Shown here in pieces: positions 40,247 through 49,238 of a DNA stretch of 64,000 bases. How positions within the stretch are numbered: position 1 is the stretch's first letter; every line of letters starts with the position of its first letter. The translations under genes were made by a program, and so were the position numbers. The stretch is taken from the NCBI RefSeq assembly GCF_000018945.1, contig NC_011978.1, forward strand, positions 1,644,729 through 1,708,728, given 5' to 3'. The notes beneath the pieces are model-generated. The model had not been told where the DNA came from and made no database searches. It saw only the letters and a program-made list of their open reading frames with translations. This DNA is from Thermotoga neapolitana DSM 4359. GTDB taxonomy: Bacteria > Thermotogota > Thermotogae > Thermotogales > Thermotogaceae.

Positions 40247-41254
40247 TCACCTCACGATCCTGGAGGCAGCCTTCCTCAATCGGTTCATCACCGCAAAGAG
40301 TATGCCCCTTTCCTCCAGCCCCTCAACAATTATATACTCTTTTTCTCTCTTTTCCGCTTCTCTGAGTGCTGCAAACAGATTTTGTGCTATGCTGTAGGGA
40401 TTTTTCAAAGAACCTATGACGATTCTGTCTCTGTACAACTCCTTCCTTTCTTCGACACATATCACAACGTGATCGGGAAACTCTCTCAAAACGTCCTTCA
40501 TCTTCTCGAGGTTTTCCACGAGTATCAACGGCTTTGAGGGAGCGTAGTGACGGTATTTCATGCCCGGTGCCAGCGGTTTTCCTCTGAACTCACTCTTTTT
40601 GACGAAATCAGGTACAACAAGATCGGGAAAGAACTCTTTCAATTTTTCAACCTCTACAGGGCCTGGCCTCAAAAGGACAGGCTTTTCCCTTGACAGGTCT
40701 ATTATGGTGGATTCCAGACCAAACGGTGTGTTCCCTGCGTCCAGTATCAGGCTCACCCGTCCCATGAAGTCCTCCACAACGTGTTCCACGCTCGTCGCGC
40801 TGGGTCTTCCAGACAGGTTCGCACTCGGGGCAGCTATGGGATCCCCCAGCATTTCTATCAGTTTCAGGGCCACCGGGTGAGCCGGCATTCTCACAGCCAC
40901 CGTGGGAAGTCCCGCAGTGACCACATCGGAAATTCGCTGGGATTTCTTTGGGAGTATGACCGTTAAAGGACCAGGCCAGAATCTCTCCAGAAAGTCCCTG
41001 AAAGACTCATATCCATCTGCCACCTCTTCGAGTTGAGAAAACGAACATATGTGGACTATCAGGGGGTTGTCTGCGGGTCTTCCTTTGATTTCGAATATCT
41101 TTCTGCACGCTTCCTCGTTGTAAGCATCCGCACCTATTCCGTAGACCGTCTCTGTCGGAAAGACAACAACCTCTCCTTTTTTCAGAAGATCGGCAGCTTC
41201 TCTCAGGGATCTTTCATCGGGAAAAAGAGGATCCACTTTTACGACCCTGGTCAT
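40247..41254 (-). CDS. tsaC: Threonylcarbamoyl-AMP synthase, Sua5 type
   Basis: This enzyme makes threonylcarbamoyl-AMP from Thr, bicarbonate and ATP for tRNA t6A37. The 335-residue protein has a YrdC domain (FPTETVYGIGADA, then KGRPADNPLIVHI and PSANLSGRPSATS) and a C-terminal Sua5 domain (about 245-335), which the short TsaC form lacks. PGMKYRHYAP is the linker motif. ATG 41254 follows AAGGAGG. It pairs functionally with tsaB at 20475-21098. Confidence 0.94.
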   Translation of the reverse strand: MTRVVKVDPLFPDERSLREAADLLKKGEVVVFPTETVYGIGADAYNEEACRKIFEIKGRPADNPLIVHICSFSQLEEVADGYESFRDFLERFWPGPLTVILPKKSQRISDVVTAGLPTVAVRMPAHPVALKLIEMLGDPIAAPSANLSGRPSATSVEHVVEDFMGRVSLILDAGNTPFGLESTIIDLSREKPVLLRPGPVEVEKLKEFFPDLVVPDFVKKSEFRGKPLAPGMKYRHYAPSKPLILVENLEKMKDVLREFPDHVVICVEERKELYRDRIVIGSLKNPYSIAQNLFAALREAEKREKEYIIVEGLEERGILFAVMNRLRKAASRIVR

Positions 41255-41271
41255 CGATCAGCCTCCTTCAT

Positions 41272-41299
41272 TAAAAACAAATGGGGCTCCCAGAGCCCC
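41272..41299 (-). terminator. Intrinsic terminator after tRNA-Leu
   Basis: The stem GGGGCTC-TGG-GAGCCCC (41299-41283 on the minus strand) is followed by ATTTGTTTTTAA. It separates the tRNA from tsaC. Confidence 0.88.
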
Positions 41300-41302
41300 T
41301 CC

Positions 41303-41389
41303 TGGTGCCGAGGGCGGGACTTGAACCCGCACGGGGTCATCCCCCAGCTGATTTTGAGTCAGCCGCGTCTGCCATTCCGCCACCTCGGC
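41303..41389 (-). tRNA. tRNA-Leu (anticodon CAA)
   Basis: An 87-base class II tRNA. The acceptor arms GCCGAGG and CCTCGGC pair perfectly, the anticodon arm is GCTGA-CTCAAAA-TCAGC with anticodon CAA, the long variable arm reads TGGGGGATGACCCC, and the T arm is GCGGG-TTCAAGT-CCCGC. The 3' end CCA is encoded after discriminator A. It reads UUG codons. Confidence 0.97.
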
Positions 41390-41453
41390 CCCTGTATAAT
41401 ATGGTAGCAATTTTCCATTCGTAAATCAAGTCCTTCGTTTCCCTCTTCTGACC

Positions 41454-41482
41454 TTGAATTCTTTCAAGATGTATGCTAAACT
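41454..41482 (+). promoter_or_regulatory. hrcA-grpE-dnaJ promoter
   Basis: TTGAAT (41454-41459), a 17-base spacer and TAAACT (41477-41482) with TGC just before it (extended -10). Transcription would begin at about 41489, inside the CIRCE element. Confidence 0.7.
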
Positions 41483-41486
41483 ATTA

Positions 41487-41513
41487 TTAGCACTCAAAAG
41501 AAAGGAGTGCTAA
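41487..41513. promoter_or_regulatory. Perfect CIRCE operator
   Basis: TTAGCACTC, nine bases, GAGTGCTAA is an exact CIRCE, the binding site of HrcA. The right arm overlaps the AAAGGAG ribosome site of hrcA, so it may also form a hairpin in the mRNA that hides the start of translation. Confidence 0.96.
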
Positions 41514-41514
41514 A

Positions 41515-42534
41515 ATGAGAAGGCTCTCAAATAAGGGTGAACACCAGAGAAACCTGAACGACCGCCAGAGAAAGGTACTTTACTGCATTGTGAAAGAGTA
41601 CATAGAAAACAAAAAACCCGTCAGCTCACAGAGGGTTCTCGAAGTGAGCAACATAAATTTTAGCAGTGCCACCATAAGAAACGATATGAAGAAACTGGAA
41701 TATCTTGGTTACATATACCAGCCCCATACCTCGGCTGGCCGGGTCCCAACGGACAAGGGACTCAGATTCTACTACGAAGAAATGGTAAAGCTCTCCAAAG
41801 AAACCGAAGAACTGAACCTGGAGGTGGACACCTTCAGGTCCATTCCGCTCGCAGATCCAGAAAAGGTCCTGCTTCTGGCTGGAAATCTTCTTGCCCGGCT
41901 GGCTGAAGGGTACGTCCTCATAGAAAGACCAAATCCCAGAGATTTGAAAATACTCAGGGTGATGCTCATACCGGTATCCGAGGATTACCTGATTTTCTCG
42001 ATACTGACAGAATTCGGCATTTCGAAGATCACTCCCATCAGAATCCATGAGGATTTGAATTGGGAGGAAATAGAAAGACAGCTGAACTTCCTTTTGAGGG
42101 GAAGAACAGTTGAAGACGTGCTAACAGGAAAGGTAGAAACTCTCAGAGGAAGCGGTATTCTCAAACTCATAGAATCCGTGATGAACGAAAAACTGGAAAG
42201 GTACATAGACGTTGGTTTTGAAAATCTCCTGAAAGATGACACGCTCTCTCTGGAAGATATAAAGCACCTTCTGGAAGAGATAAAGGACCATCGTTTCCTG
42301 GAGAGTCTCATAGGAAACGACAAAGACGTCACGGTGAAGATCGGAAAAGAGATCGGGAGTAAAAAACTGGAAAGATTCGCCGTTTTTTCCGGTAGATACT
42401 ACAAAGGATCATCGCCGATTGGAAGTGTTCATCTTTTCACCTCAAAAATCACCAGGTACGACAGAAACCACAGGGTTTTCAACTACGTACTCAACAGACT
42501 TTCAGAGTACTTCACATCGGCCGCCAGGAGGTGA
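41515..42534 (+). CDS. hrcA: Heat-inducible transcription repressor HrcA
   Basis: HrcA binds CIRCE and represses chaperone genes; its folding depends on GroEL in studied bacteria. The 339-residue protein has an N-terminal winged helix (LNDRQRKVLYCIVKEYIE, then SSATIRNDMKKLEYLGYIYQ), the conserved PHTSAGRVPTDKGLRFY segment, a GAF-like centre and a dimerisation part. ATG 41515 lies just after the CIRCE, so the gene is autoregulated. Confidence 0.97.
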   Translation: MRRLSNKGEHQRNLNDRQRKVLYCIVKEYIENKKPVSSQRVLEVSNINFSSATIRNDMKKLEYLGYIYQPHTSAGRVPTDKGLRFYYEEMVKLSKETEELNLEVDTFRSIPLADPEKVLLLAGNLLARLAEGYVLIERPNPRDLKILRVMLIPVSEDYLIFSILTEFGISKITPIRIHEDLNWEEIERQLNFLLRGRTVEDVLTGKVETLRGSGILKLIESVMNEKLERYIDVGFENLLKDDTLSLEDIKHLLEEIKDHRFLESLIGNDKDVTVKIGKEIGSKKLERFAVFSGRYYKGSSPIGSVHLFTSKITRYDRNHRVFNYVLNRLSEYFTSAARR

Positions 42535-42538
42535 TAGA

Positions 42539-43045
42539 ATGTCTGAAAAAGAAAAGAAGGATCTCTCTCAGGAATGTGAGGAATTGAAGGAAAAATACAG
42601 GGAACTCGAAGAATACGCCAAAAGACTCAAGGCCGAATACGAAAATTACCGTGAGGAGGTCGCCAGGGAAAAAAGAGAACTCATAAAGAACGCAAACGAA
42701 TACCTCATCTCAAGACTGATTCCCATACTCGACGATTTCGAAAGGGCCTTGAACCAGAAGGATCATGAGGAATCCTTTTACGAGGGTGTGAAGTTGATAT
42801 ACAAAAAGCTTCTAAACACACTGGAAAAGGAAGGTCTCTCTAAGATCCAGGTGGGAGAGACTTTTGATCCGTTCGAATATGAGGCAGTTGAGAGAGTCGA
42901 AACGGACGACGTGGAGGAATACACTGTACTCGAAGTGCTGGAAAGTGGCTACAAATTCCACGGGAAAGTACTGAAGCCAGCGAAGGTGAAGGTGGCCGTG
43001 AGACCAAGAAAGAAAGATGAGGAATCTCCCGATAAAAAGGAGTGA
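42539..43045 (+). CDS. grpE: Nucleotide exchange factor GrpE
   Basis: GrpE releases ADP from DnaK. The 168-residue protein has a long N-terminal coiled coil (residues 1-65), the dimer region with IPILDDFERAL, and the C-terminal beta domain (FDPFEYEAVERVETDD, then GYKFHGKVLKPAKVKV). It follows hrcA by four bases with AGGAGGTGA upstream. DnaK itself is not encoded in this window. Confidence 0.96.
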   Translation: MSEKEKKDLSQECEELKEKYRELEEYAKRLKAEYENYREEVAREKRELIKNANEYLISRLIPILDDFERALNQKDHEESFYEGVKLIYKKLLNTLEKEGLSKIQVGETFDPFEYEAVERVETDDVEEYTVLEVLESGYKFHGKVLKPAKVKVAVRPRKKDEESPDKKE

Positions 43046-43051
43046 TTCTCC

Positions 43052-44164
43052 ATGAAAAGAGAAAAAAAGGATTACTACGAAATCCTCGGTGTTCCGAGAA
43101 ATGCCACGCAGGAAGAGATAAGAAAAGCGTACAAAAGGCTGGTAAAGGAATGGCATCCAGATAGACATCCAGAAAACAGAAAAGAAGCCGAGCAGCGCTT
43201 CAAAGAGATTCAGGAAGCCTATGAGGTCCTCAGCGATCCTCAGAAGAGGGCCATGTACGATCGTTTTGGATACGTTGGGGAACAACCCGTCTATCAAGAA
43301 GCAGAAACCGGTGGCAGTTTTTTCGAAGACGTTTTCAGAGAGTTCGAAAACATCTTCAACAGGGATATATTCGACGTGTTCTTCGGTGAAGAGTCTGGAC
43401 GAAGGGAGAGAAGGGAATACGCTCGAAGGGGAGAGGACATACGCTACACCATAGAAGTGAACCTTTCTGACCTGATCAACGGTACGGAGATTCCCATCGA
43501 ATACGAAAGGTACGAAACGTGTCCAAGATGCGGAGGAACCGGTGTGGAACCAGATTCGGGATACATCAGTTGTCCACGCTGTGGTGGAACGGGAAGGATC
43601 AGAGAGGAAAAAAGGTCGTTCTTTGGATACTTCGTCAGTGAAAGAACCTGTGACGAATGCGGCGGAACAGGAAGAGTTCCTCAAGAGTTGTGTCACGAGT
43701 GCGGAGGAAGTGGAAGAGTTCTCAGAAGAGTGCGAAGAACGATAAAAATACCTCCAAACATCGAAGACGGAGGGCATTTGAGAATACCCGGCGGCGGTAA
43801 CGCGGGTTATTACGGTGGACCCTACGGTGATCTGATAATCACCGTTCGAGTGAGATCGGATAGCAGGTTCAAGAGATCTGGAAAAGATCTGATATACGAT
43901 ATCACGATAGATTACCTCCAGGCGATACTGGGAACAACCGTCGAGATCCCTCTTCCAGAAGGTGGCACAACCATGCTGAAGATACCACCTGGCACACAGC
44001 CCGAGACGGTCTTCCGTCTGAAAGGGAAAGGACTGCCGGGTGAGTACGGTAGAAGGGGCGATCTCCTCGTCAACGTACACGTTGAAATTCCAAAGAACCT
44101 TTCGAGAGAAGAAAGAAAAGTACTGGAGGATCTGGCAAAGAAAAGAGGCATTCCCGTTGCCTAA
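43052..44164 (+). CDS. dnaJ: Chaperone protein DnaJ
   Basis: DnaJ delivers substrates to DnaK and triggers its ATPase. The 370-residue protein has a J domain with HPD (KEWHPDRHPENR), a linker that is poor in Gly/Phe compared with E. coli, four zinc-finger CxxCxGxG repeats (CPRCGGTG twice, CDECGGTG, CHECGGSG) and the C-terminal substrate domain. It completes the hrcA-grpE-dnaJ heat-shock operon. Its stop overlaps the convergent yqeH stop by 4 bases. Confidence 0.96.
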   Translation: MKREKKDYYEILGVPRNATQEEIRKAYKRLVKEWHPDRHPENRKEAEQRFKEIQEAYEVLSDPQKRAMYDRFGYVGEQPVYQEAETGGSFFEDVFREFENIFNRDIFDVFFGEESGRRERREYARRGEDIRYTIEVNLSDLINGTEIPIEYERYETCPRCGGTGVEPDSGYISCPRCGGTGRIREEKRSFFGYFVSERTCDECGGTGRVPQELCHECGGSGRVLRRVRRTIKIPPNIEDGGHLRIPGGGNAGYYGGPYGDLIITVRVRSDSRFKRSGKDLIYDITIDYLQAILGTTVEIPLPEGGTTMLKIPPGTQPETVFRLKGKGLPGEYGRRGDLLVNVHVEIPKNLSREERKVLEDLAKKRGIPVA

Positions 44165-45252
44165 CGGTTGGGGTTCACCAGGGCTTCTCTCACAACGAGT
44201 TTCACATTTTCCGGGACGGTAACTTCGACCGTCAATGGTCCTCTTCTGACGCTCATCCATCCCAGTCCTGCCACCGCCAGTTCTTCTCCTTCGTTCAGAA
44301 CGAACTTTTCCTTTTTCCACGTGAAATCTTCGTACCTCGCTTTCGAGCAGGGAGGTTTTAGAAGATCTCCCAGTCTGTTTTTCATCAACTCGTCTGCTCT
44401 TTCTCTCCTTGTCTCATGAAAGGTAACCTCTCTGGAGGAAAAGAGCAAGAATATGGGGCTTCTCTCCGTTTCGTAATCTACGTCGAAACGACACAATCCT
44501 CCCATGAAGATCGTTCTGTTCCTCTCTGGTTTGAAGGTTTTTCTGGAGAGCTCTTCTTTCGGAAGGATCGTCTTCTGACATTCCGGATCCAGAAGATCAA
44601 GGATTCTGTCTTTCGTCATAATACCGGGAGTGTCGTAAAGGTAGAGATTTTCACCTTTTACCTTCCTCCTCAGTATTCCAAGGGTCGTTCCTGGAAACGA
44701 ACTGATGGTATTTTCGTGAGTGCATATCCTGTTTAAAAGGGAGGATTTTCCAACGTTTGTCACCCCTATCACCAGTGCTTTATCGGTCAATCGTGCAAGC
44801 AGTTTTACCAGGGACTTCAGACCGTAATTCTTCTCGGCACTCACTATTCTTATTCTTTCGGGGTCTTTCGCCTTTATTCTCTTTTTCACCCATTCTTTCA
44901 CTTCCTTGACGGTAACTGCCCTGGGAAGAAGGTCGAGCTTGTTGATCACATACACAACGTCCTTTCCTTCCAGCAGGTTTGCTATGTCTTCTCTGTACGT
45001 GCCCTCAAAATCGAAGATGTCGATCACCCACAGAACCACCTCGAAACCACCAAGATAAGATTTCAACTGATTCCTGAAATCCCAATCGTACTCTATAGGT
45101 TCCAGTTTTCCATAGTGCTTTATTCGAAAACATCTCTGGCACAGAATTTCTTTCCCTTCCTCCAGCCTTTTTTCAAAGGCTTCTCTTGGAATGTATCCCG
45201 GTTTCTTTGGATCTTCGAACTGTATGTTGGCACCGCATCCTGGACACTTCAC
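44161..45252 (-). CDS. yqeH: Circularly permuted ribosome-biogenesis GTPase YqeH-like
   Basis: This 363-residue GTPase has an N-terminal zinc finger (C3, C6, C38, C41) and G motifs in permuted order: NKLDLLP (G4), VSAEKNYG (G5), then GVTNVGKSSL (G1), FPGTTLG (G2) and DTPGI (G3). YqeH homologues are needed for 30S subunit assembly. The start is GTG 45252 after AGGTGATG. The next downstream gene on the other strand is dnaJ; upstream is era, another 30S GTPase. Confidence 0.9.
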   Translation of the reverse strand: MKCPGCGANIQFEDPKKPGYIPREAFEKRLEEGKEILCQRCFRIKHYGKLEPIEYDWDFRNQLKSYLGGFEVVLWVIDIFDFEGTYREDIANLLEGKDVVYVINKLDLLPRAVTVKEVKEWVKKRIKAKDPERIRIVSAEKNYGLKSLVKLLARLTDKALVIGVTNVGKSSLLNRICTHENTISSFPGTTLGILRRKVKGENLYLYDTPGIMTKDRILDLLDPECQKTILPKEELSRKTFKPERNRTIFMGGLCRFDVDYETERSPIFLLFSSREVTFHETRRERADELMKNRLGDLLKPPCSKARYEDFTWKKEKFVLNEGEELAVAGLGWMSVRRGPLTVEVTVPENVKLVVREALVNPNR

Positions 45253-45263
45253 CGAACATCACC

Positions 45264-46166
45264 TCATTCTATATCGTGTTTCAGGCCGATCTCCTGAAGG
45301 ATTATGAAGTCTTTTTCCCTCCACTTTTCTTTCACCTTGACATTGAGATCGAGAAACACTTTCCTTCCAACAAGGAATTCTATCTCTTCACGTGCAAGGG
45401 TTCCTATTTTCTTTATCATGCTTCCGTTTTTCCCTATCAATATCCCCTTCTGTGAATCACGTTCTACGTATATGTTGGCCCGTATGTAAAGGACGCCGTT
45501 CGGTCGGTCTTTTATCTCCTCGATGACAACGGCGGTGGAATGCGGTACCTCTTGACGAGTCAGGTGGAAGATCTTCTCCCTTATGATTTCAGCCGCCATG
45601 AAAGAGAGTGGGCGATCCGTGATCATGTCCTCAGGATAGTACTGCGGACCTTCTGGAAGTTCTTCCTTTATCCTGTCAAGCAACTCGAAAACACCGATTC
45701 CTTTCAGGGCAGATATGTAATGAACAGAAACAGCGTTTTCAACCATACTTTTCGCGAGTTCTCCTACCGACTTTGCTTTTTCTTCTCCTGCTACATCTAT
45801 CTTGTTCACGGCGATGATGGTTTTTGTTCTGGATTCGTTCACGATCTTTGCGACCTGTTCATCTGTTTTGGTGAAACCATCGGCGGCATCCAGCATGAAG
45901 AGGACAATATCAACTCCCTTCAGAGCCTGAACGGCAGCCCTCACCATGTATTCTCCCAGACGATGAAGTGGTTTGTGTATGCCCGGGGTGTCCACGAATA
46001 CGATCTGTGCGTCTTTGTCGGTGTAGATACAGTTTATCCTGTTTCTGGTGGTCTGGGGTTTATCGGAGACGATCACAACCTTTCTACCCAGAACAGTGTT
46101 TATGAAAGTGGACTTTCCAACGTTCGGCTTCCCAGCCAGCGCAACAAAACCCGACTTAATGTTCAT
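45264..46166 (-). CDS. era: GTPase Era
   Basis: Era binds 16S rRNA and checks 30S assembly. The protein of about 300 residues has [12 protein letters not shown] (G1), TTRNRI (G2), DTPGIHKP (G3), NKIDV (G4) and SALKG (G5), and a C-terminal KH domain with [15 protein letters not shown]. The start is unclear. The ATG at 46166 almost touches the GGGAGGTGAT ribosome site, while the spacing favours ATT at 46160, followed by [12 protein letters not shown], where I recall the T. maritima protein begins. The 5' end overlaps the cdd stop. Confidence 0.94.
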   Translation of the reverse strand: MNIKSGFVALAGKPNVGKSTFINTVLGRKVVIVSDKPQTTRNRINCIYTDKDAQIVFVDTPGIHKPLHRLGEYMVRAAVQALKGVDIVLFMLDAADGFTKTDEQVAKIVNESRTKTIIAVNKIDVAGEEKAKSVGELAKSMVENAVSVHYISALKGIGVFELLDRIKEELPEGPQYYPEDMITDRPLSFMAAEIIREKIFHLTRQEVPHSTAVVIEEIKDRPNGVLYIRANIYVERDSQKGILIGKNGSMIKKIGTLAREEIEFLVGRKVFLDLNVKVKEKWREKDFIILQEIGLKHDIE

Positions 46167-46551
46167 CACCTCCCAGTCTGAAACCTCTTGGTAGAAGATC
46201 TTTCAACCTCGCCACCTCGTAATCTCCGTCTCTGTTTGCCATGATCACATCCATGTCCTCAGAGAATTCGTAGAGCACCTGCCTGCAGGCACCACAGGGA
46301 ACAGTTTTTTCAGGGGAATCCGAAGCTATTGCGATCGCAACAAATTCTCTTTCTCCTTCAGAAACCGCTTTGAACACGGCCACCCTTTCTGCACACACGG
46401 TGAGGCCGTAGGAAGCGTTCTCCACGTTCACTCCCGTGAACACCTTTCCGCTCTTTGTGAGAAGAGCAGCCCCTACTCTGAATCCAGAGTATCTAGCGTA
46501 AGCCTTTTCCCGAACCTCCAGAGCCATTTCCACCAGTTTCTCCGGTTTCAT
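46156..46551 (-). CDS. cdd: Cytidine deaminase
   Basis: This enzyme deaminates cytidine and deoxycytidine in pyrimidine salvage. The 131-residue protein has the zinc site C53-x-E55 (CAERVAVF, with the catalytic Glu) and C86-x2-C89 (PCGACRQ), and the substrate motif [10 protein letters not shown]. It begins inside the 3' end of the CNNM gene with a 59-base overlap. This is the tetrameric short form. Confidence 0.95.
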   Translation of the reverse strand: MKPEKLVEMALEVREKAYARYSGFRVGAALLTKSGKVFTGVNVENASYGLTVCAERVAVFKAVSEGEREFVAIAIASDSPEKTVPCGACRQVLYEFSEDMDVIMANRDGDYEVARLKDLLPRGFRLGGDEH

Positions 46552-47854
46552 CTCTTCCCCCCTCCAGGACTTTTATCATGATCTTCTCTATCCTGTTTTT
46601 ACCGACTGCCAGCACTTTGAAGTACAGGTTACCGATGACAGCCTCCTCACCAACGTTCGGTATCCTCTTGAAGTGTTCCAGAAGGTATCCTGCTATCGTT
46701 TCGTACTCTGTCTGCGGAAACTGGATTCTCAACTCTATCTCCAGATCGTTTATGGGAGTACTACCATCGACAATGTAAGTCTTCTCCCCGATTTTCTTTA
46801 TACCGGACACTTCGTCGTAGTCGTATTCGTCCATGATATCACCGAAGAGTTCCTCTATTATGTCTTCGAGGGTCACAATCCCGGCCGTTCCACCGTACTC
46901 GTCCACAACTATAGCTATATGGATCTTTTTCGACTTGAGGATTTTCAGGAGTTCATCTATGTTCATGGTCTCCGGCACGTAGAGGGCGTCTCTCATTATG
47001 TCCTTCACCTTCATGTTCTTTACCTCTTCACAATCCTTCTCCGCCAGAATTGAAAGGACGTCTTTGGCGTAACAGACCCCCACGATGTTGTCTATGGTCT
47101 CCCTGTAGACAGGAATCCTGGAATAGCCTTCATCTTCTATCAGTTCAATGAGATCCCTCACCGTCTGGTTCTCCTCTATCGCTACGATGTCAACGCGGGG
47201 CGTCATTATCTCCTTGACGGCTATCTGTTTCATTTCGAAGGCACGTTTCACTATTCTTTCCTCTTCCTGCTCTATGACTCCCATTTCGCCTCCAACCTGA
47301 ACGATGGAGACGATGTCTTCCTCGGTGATGAACAGATCTTCGGATATTTTCTTTCCATGCCTCAAAGCGATGATACCGTCGGAGATCTTCACCAGAAGTC
47401 TTCCGACAGGATCGAAAACCCTGGTGAGAAACCTGACCACACCTATCGATCTCTGGAAGATACGGTCTGGCTCGGCCCTTGCCATAACTTTTGGGGTGAT
47501 TTCTCCGAATATGAGAAGAACGGCGGTAATGAAGAGGGTGGAAACCACTGCCACAAGTTCTTCGCTCACTCCTCTGAGAAGATTCAGGAAGATCAGAGTG
47601 GAGATGGATGAGGCAAATAAATTGACGAGGTTGTTGCTTATCAGGATCGTCGTGAGGTACTTGTTGAAGAGATGGATGTAACTTTCCCTTTCTGATTCTT
47701 CCTCTTTCTTTTCCAGAAATTCCTTGATCTTCACCTTGCTCATCAGGGTCAGGGCGGTTTCTGAAGAGGAAAAGAAGTTAGAAAGATAGATCAAGACAAC
47801 AAGCAGCAAACCTTCAAGACCGAGTGTCAACATGCTACTGACAGGATCTTCCAC
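46493..47854 (-). CDS. CNNM/CBS/CorC-domain membrane protein (hemolysin family)
   Basis: This 453-residue protein has an N-terminal CNNM (DUF21) membrane domain with about four helices (residues 1-150), a CBS pair (MTPRVDIVAIEENQTVRDLI and the following repeat, about 205-330) and a C-terminal CorC/HlyC domain (about 345-430). Family members act in Mg2+ or other divalent cation export. The last 23 residues (from [17 protein letters not shown]) are a Gly-rich tail encoded over the start of cdd. GTG 47854 is chosen because GGAGG lies ten bases upstream. Confidence 0.88.
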   Translation of the reverse strand: MEDPVSSMLTLGLEGLLLVVLIYLSNFFSSSETALTLMSKVKIKEFLEKKEEESERESYIHLFNKYLTTILISNNLVNLFASSISTLIFLNLLRGVSEELVAVVSTLFITAVLLIFGEITPKVMARAEPDRIFQRSIGVVRFLTRVFDPVGRLLVKISDGIIALRHGKKISEDLFITEEDIVSIVQVGGEMGVIEQEEERIVKRAFEMKQIAVKEIMTPRVDIVAIEENQTVRDLIELIEDEGYSRIPVYRETIDNIVGVCYAKDVLSILAEKDCEEVKNMKVKDIMRDALYVPETMNIDELLKILKSKKIHIAIVVDEYGGTAGIVTLEDIIEELFGDIMDEYDYDEVSGIKKIGEKTYIVDGSTPINDLEIELRIQFPQTEYETIAGYLLEHFKRIPNVGEEAVIGNLYFKVLAVGKNRIEKIMIKVLEGGRDETGETGGNGSGGSGKGLR

Positions 47855-47870
47855 TTCCGTTCCACCTCCA

Positions 47871-48326
47871 TCAGTAATGGTAATTTTCTCCACGTATTAT
47901 TTTAAACGCCCTGAACACCTGCTCCAAAACTATGAGAACGCTCATCCCGTGGGTGAAGGTCATCCTGGACAGAGAAAAAACACGGTGGGCCTCGGAGAGT
48001 ATCTCCTCACTCAGTCCATAAGGCCCACCGATCAGGAACGTGATATCTTTTCCCTTCATCTCCACCTCTTTGAGGAACCCGGCAAATTCCTCTGAAGAGA
48101 GGTTCTCACCCCTTCTGTCCATAACCACCATCAAACTGCCGGGTAAGACCCTCTTTTTCAGTTCCTCTGTCTCTCTTTTTACAATTTCTTCGACGCTTCC
48201 TCCATGGGTGCGTTTCAACTCGATGATCTCGGTTTTGCAAAACCTCCTGAGAAATTTTTTGTAATGGTCCACCCCCATCTTTATGAAATTATCCAGCTTT
48301 CCACCCACAACGATTCTTATCCTCAT
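47871..48326 (-). CDS. rlmH: 23S rRNA (pseudouridine(1915)-N(3))-methyltransferase
   Basis: RlmH methylates pseudouridine 1915 in helix 69 of 23S rRNA in the assembled ribosome. The 151-residue SPOUT protein shows [17 protein letters not shown], the knot signature [13 protein letters not shown], and the C-terminal [20 protein letters not shown]. Its start overlaps the ftcD stop as ATGA. Confidence 0.95.
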   Translation of the reverse strand: MRIRIVVGGKLDNFIKMGVDHYKKFLRRFCKTEIIELKRTHGGSVEEIVKRETEELKKRVLPGSLMVVMDRRGENLSSEEFAGFLKEVEMKGKDITFLIGGPYGLSEEILSEAHRVFSLSRMTFTHGMSVLIVLEQVFRAFKIIRGENYHY

Positions 48327-49237
48327 TTCCCGGCTTCCTTGACCAGTATGTCGAGCAAATTCGATTCTATGACCTTTTTACTGTTGAGGTTCGTTCTCAG
48401 ATAATACGAAACCGTCTGTATCAGGGAATCCAGTGGAAAGAGCCCCACTATTTCAGAGCTCAAAACGGGAACACCGTAGCGTTCGGCCTCCATCTTTATC
48501 ATCTCAAAGACGCGATACAGGGGTGTTTTTTTGTGATTGGTGATGTTGATCGATACCTGTACGATTCCCTTTTCCTTCAACTCGATGCCTATTGCCTTGA
48601 CGTACCTGAGACCACCACTCGAAAACCTGATTGCTTTTGCTATCTTCTCTGCTATCCTCACATCCCCTGTTCCAAGGTTCACGTTGAAGGCTATGAGAAA
48701 TTCTCTGGCACCGACTGCCGTCACTCCGGCGGAAGGATGAACACGATCGGGCCCAAAGTCAGGCTTCCACATGGGATCCTTTATCTTTTCGAAGAACCCT
48801 TCGAACTCACCTCGCCTGATGTTTGCGAGATTTTCCCTTTCAGGGTGTGTGGCGGATTTCTCGTAGAGATAAACCGGCACACCTAGTTCTTCGCCAATCC
48901 TTTTTCCCAGGATTTTCGAATACTGGACACACTCGTCCATCGTCACGTTGTAGAGAGGAACAAGAGGAATGACGTCTGCTGCTCCCATTCTCGGATGCTG
49001 CCCTGTGTGGTTTCTAAGATCGATCAATTCCACCGCTTTCTTGGTCATGTCAAAGAGGGCATTTATGAGGTTTTCAGGTTCTCCCACAAGGGTCACAACC
49101 GATCTGTTGTGATCTGCGTCCATGGACCAGTCGAGAACCCAGACCCTGTCGTATTTTTTGGCCTCGGCTACGATCTTTTCAACCACTTCTTTCCTTCTTC
49201 CTTCGCTGAAGTTTGGAACGGATTCCACCAGCTTCAA
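48323..49237 (-). CDS. ftcD: Glutamate formimidoyltransferase
   Basis: This enzyme passes a formimino group between formiminoglutamate and tetrahydrofolate. The 304-residue protein has VPNFSEGR at the start and [14 protein letters not shown], followed by [16 protein letters not shown]. Only the transferase domain is present; the cyclodeaminase domain of the fused mammalian enzyme is absent. No histidine-degradation genes are nearby, so its role here may be in one-carbon supply. The start is TTG 49237 after GGGGGGAAGTGAG. Confidence 0.9.
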   Translation of the reverse strand: MKLVESVPNFSEGRRKEVVEKIVAEAKKYDRVWVLDWSMDADHNRSVVTLVGEPENLINALFDMTKKAVELIDLRNHTGQHPRMGAADVIPLVPLYNVTMDECVQYSKILGKRIGEELGVPVYLYEKSATHPERENLANIRRGEFEGFFEKIKDPMWKPDFGPDRVHPSAGVTAVGAREFLIAFNVNLGTGDVRIAEKIAKAIRFSSGGLRYVKAIGIELKEKGIVQVSINITNHKKTPLYRVFEMIKMEAERYGVPVLSSEIVGLFPLDSLIQTVSYYLRTNLNSKKVIESNLLDILVKEAGK

Positions 49238-49238
49238 C

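Noticed and set aside
41390-41430. Promoter for tRNA-Leu (TATTAT at 41401-41396 on the minus strand)
   Set aside because: A good -35 at proper spacing is lacking and the -10 would put the start at the first base of the tRNA; too weak to list.
44155-44175. Terminator between convergent dnaJ and yqeH
   Set aside because: No stem-loop with a U run is visible; the two stops overlap directly.
42812-44320. A 502-codon open frame on the minus strand opposite grpE and dnaJ
   Set aside because: It is antisense to two clearly coding genes, has an amino-acid composition unlike a real protein (many Ser, Phe, Arg) and no ribosome site.
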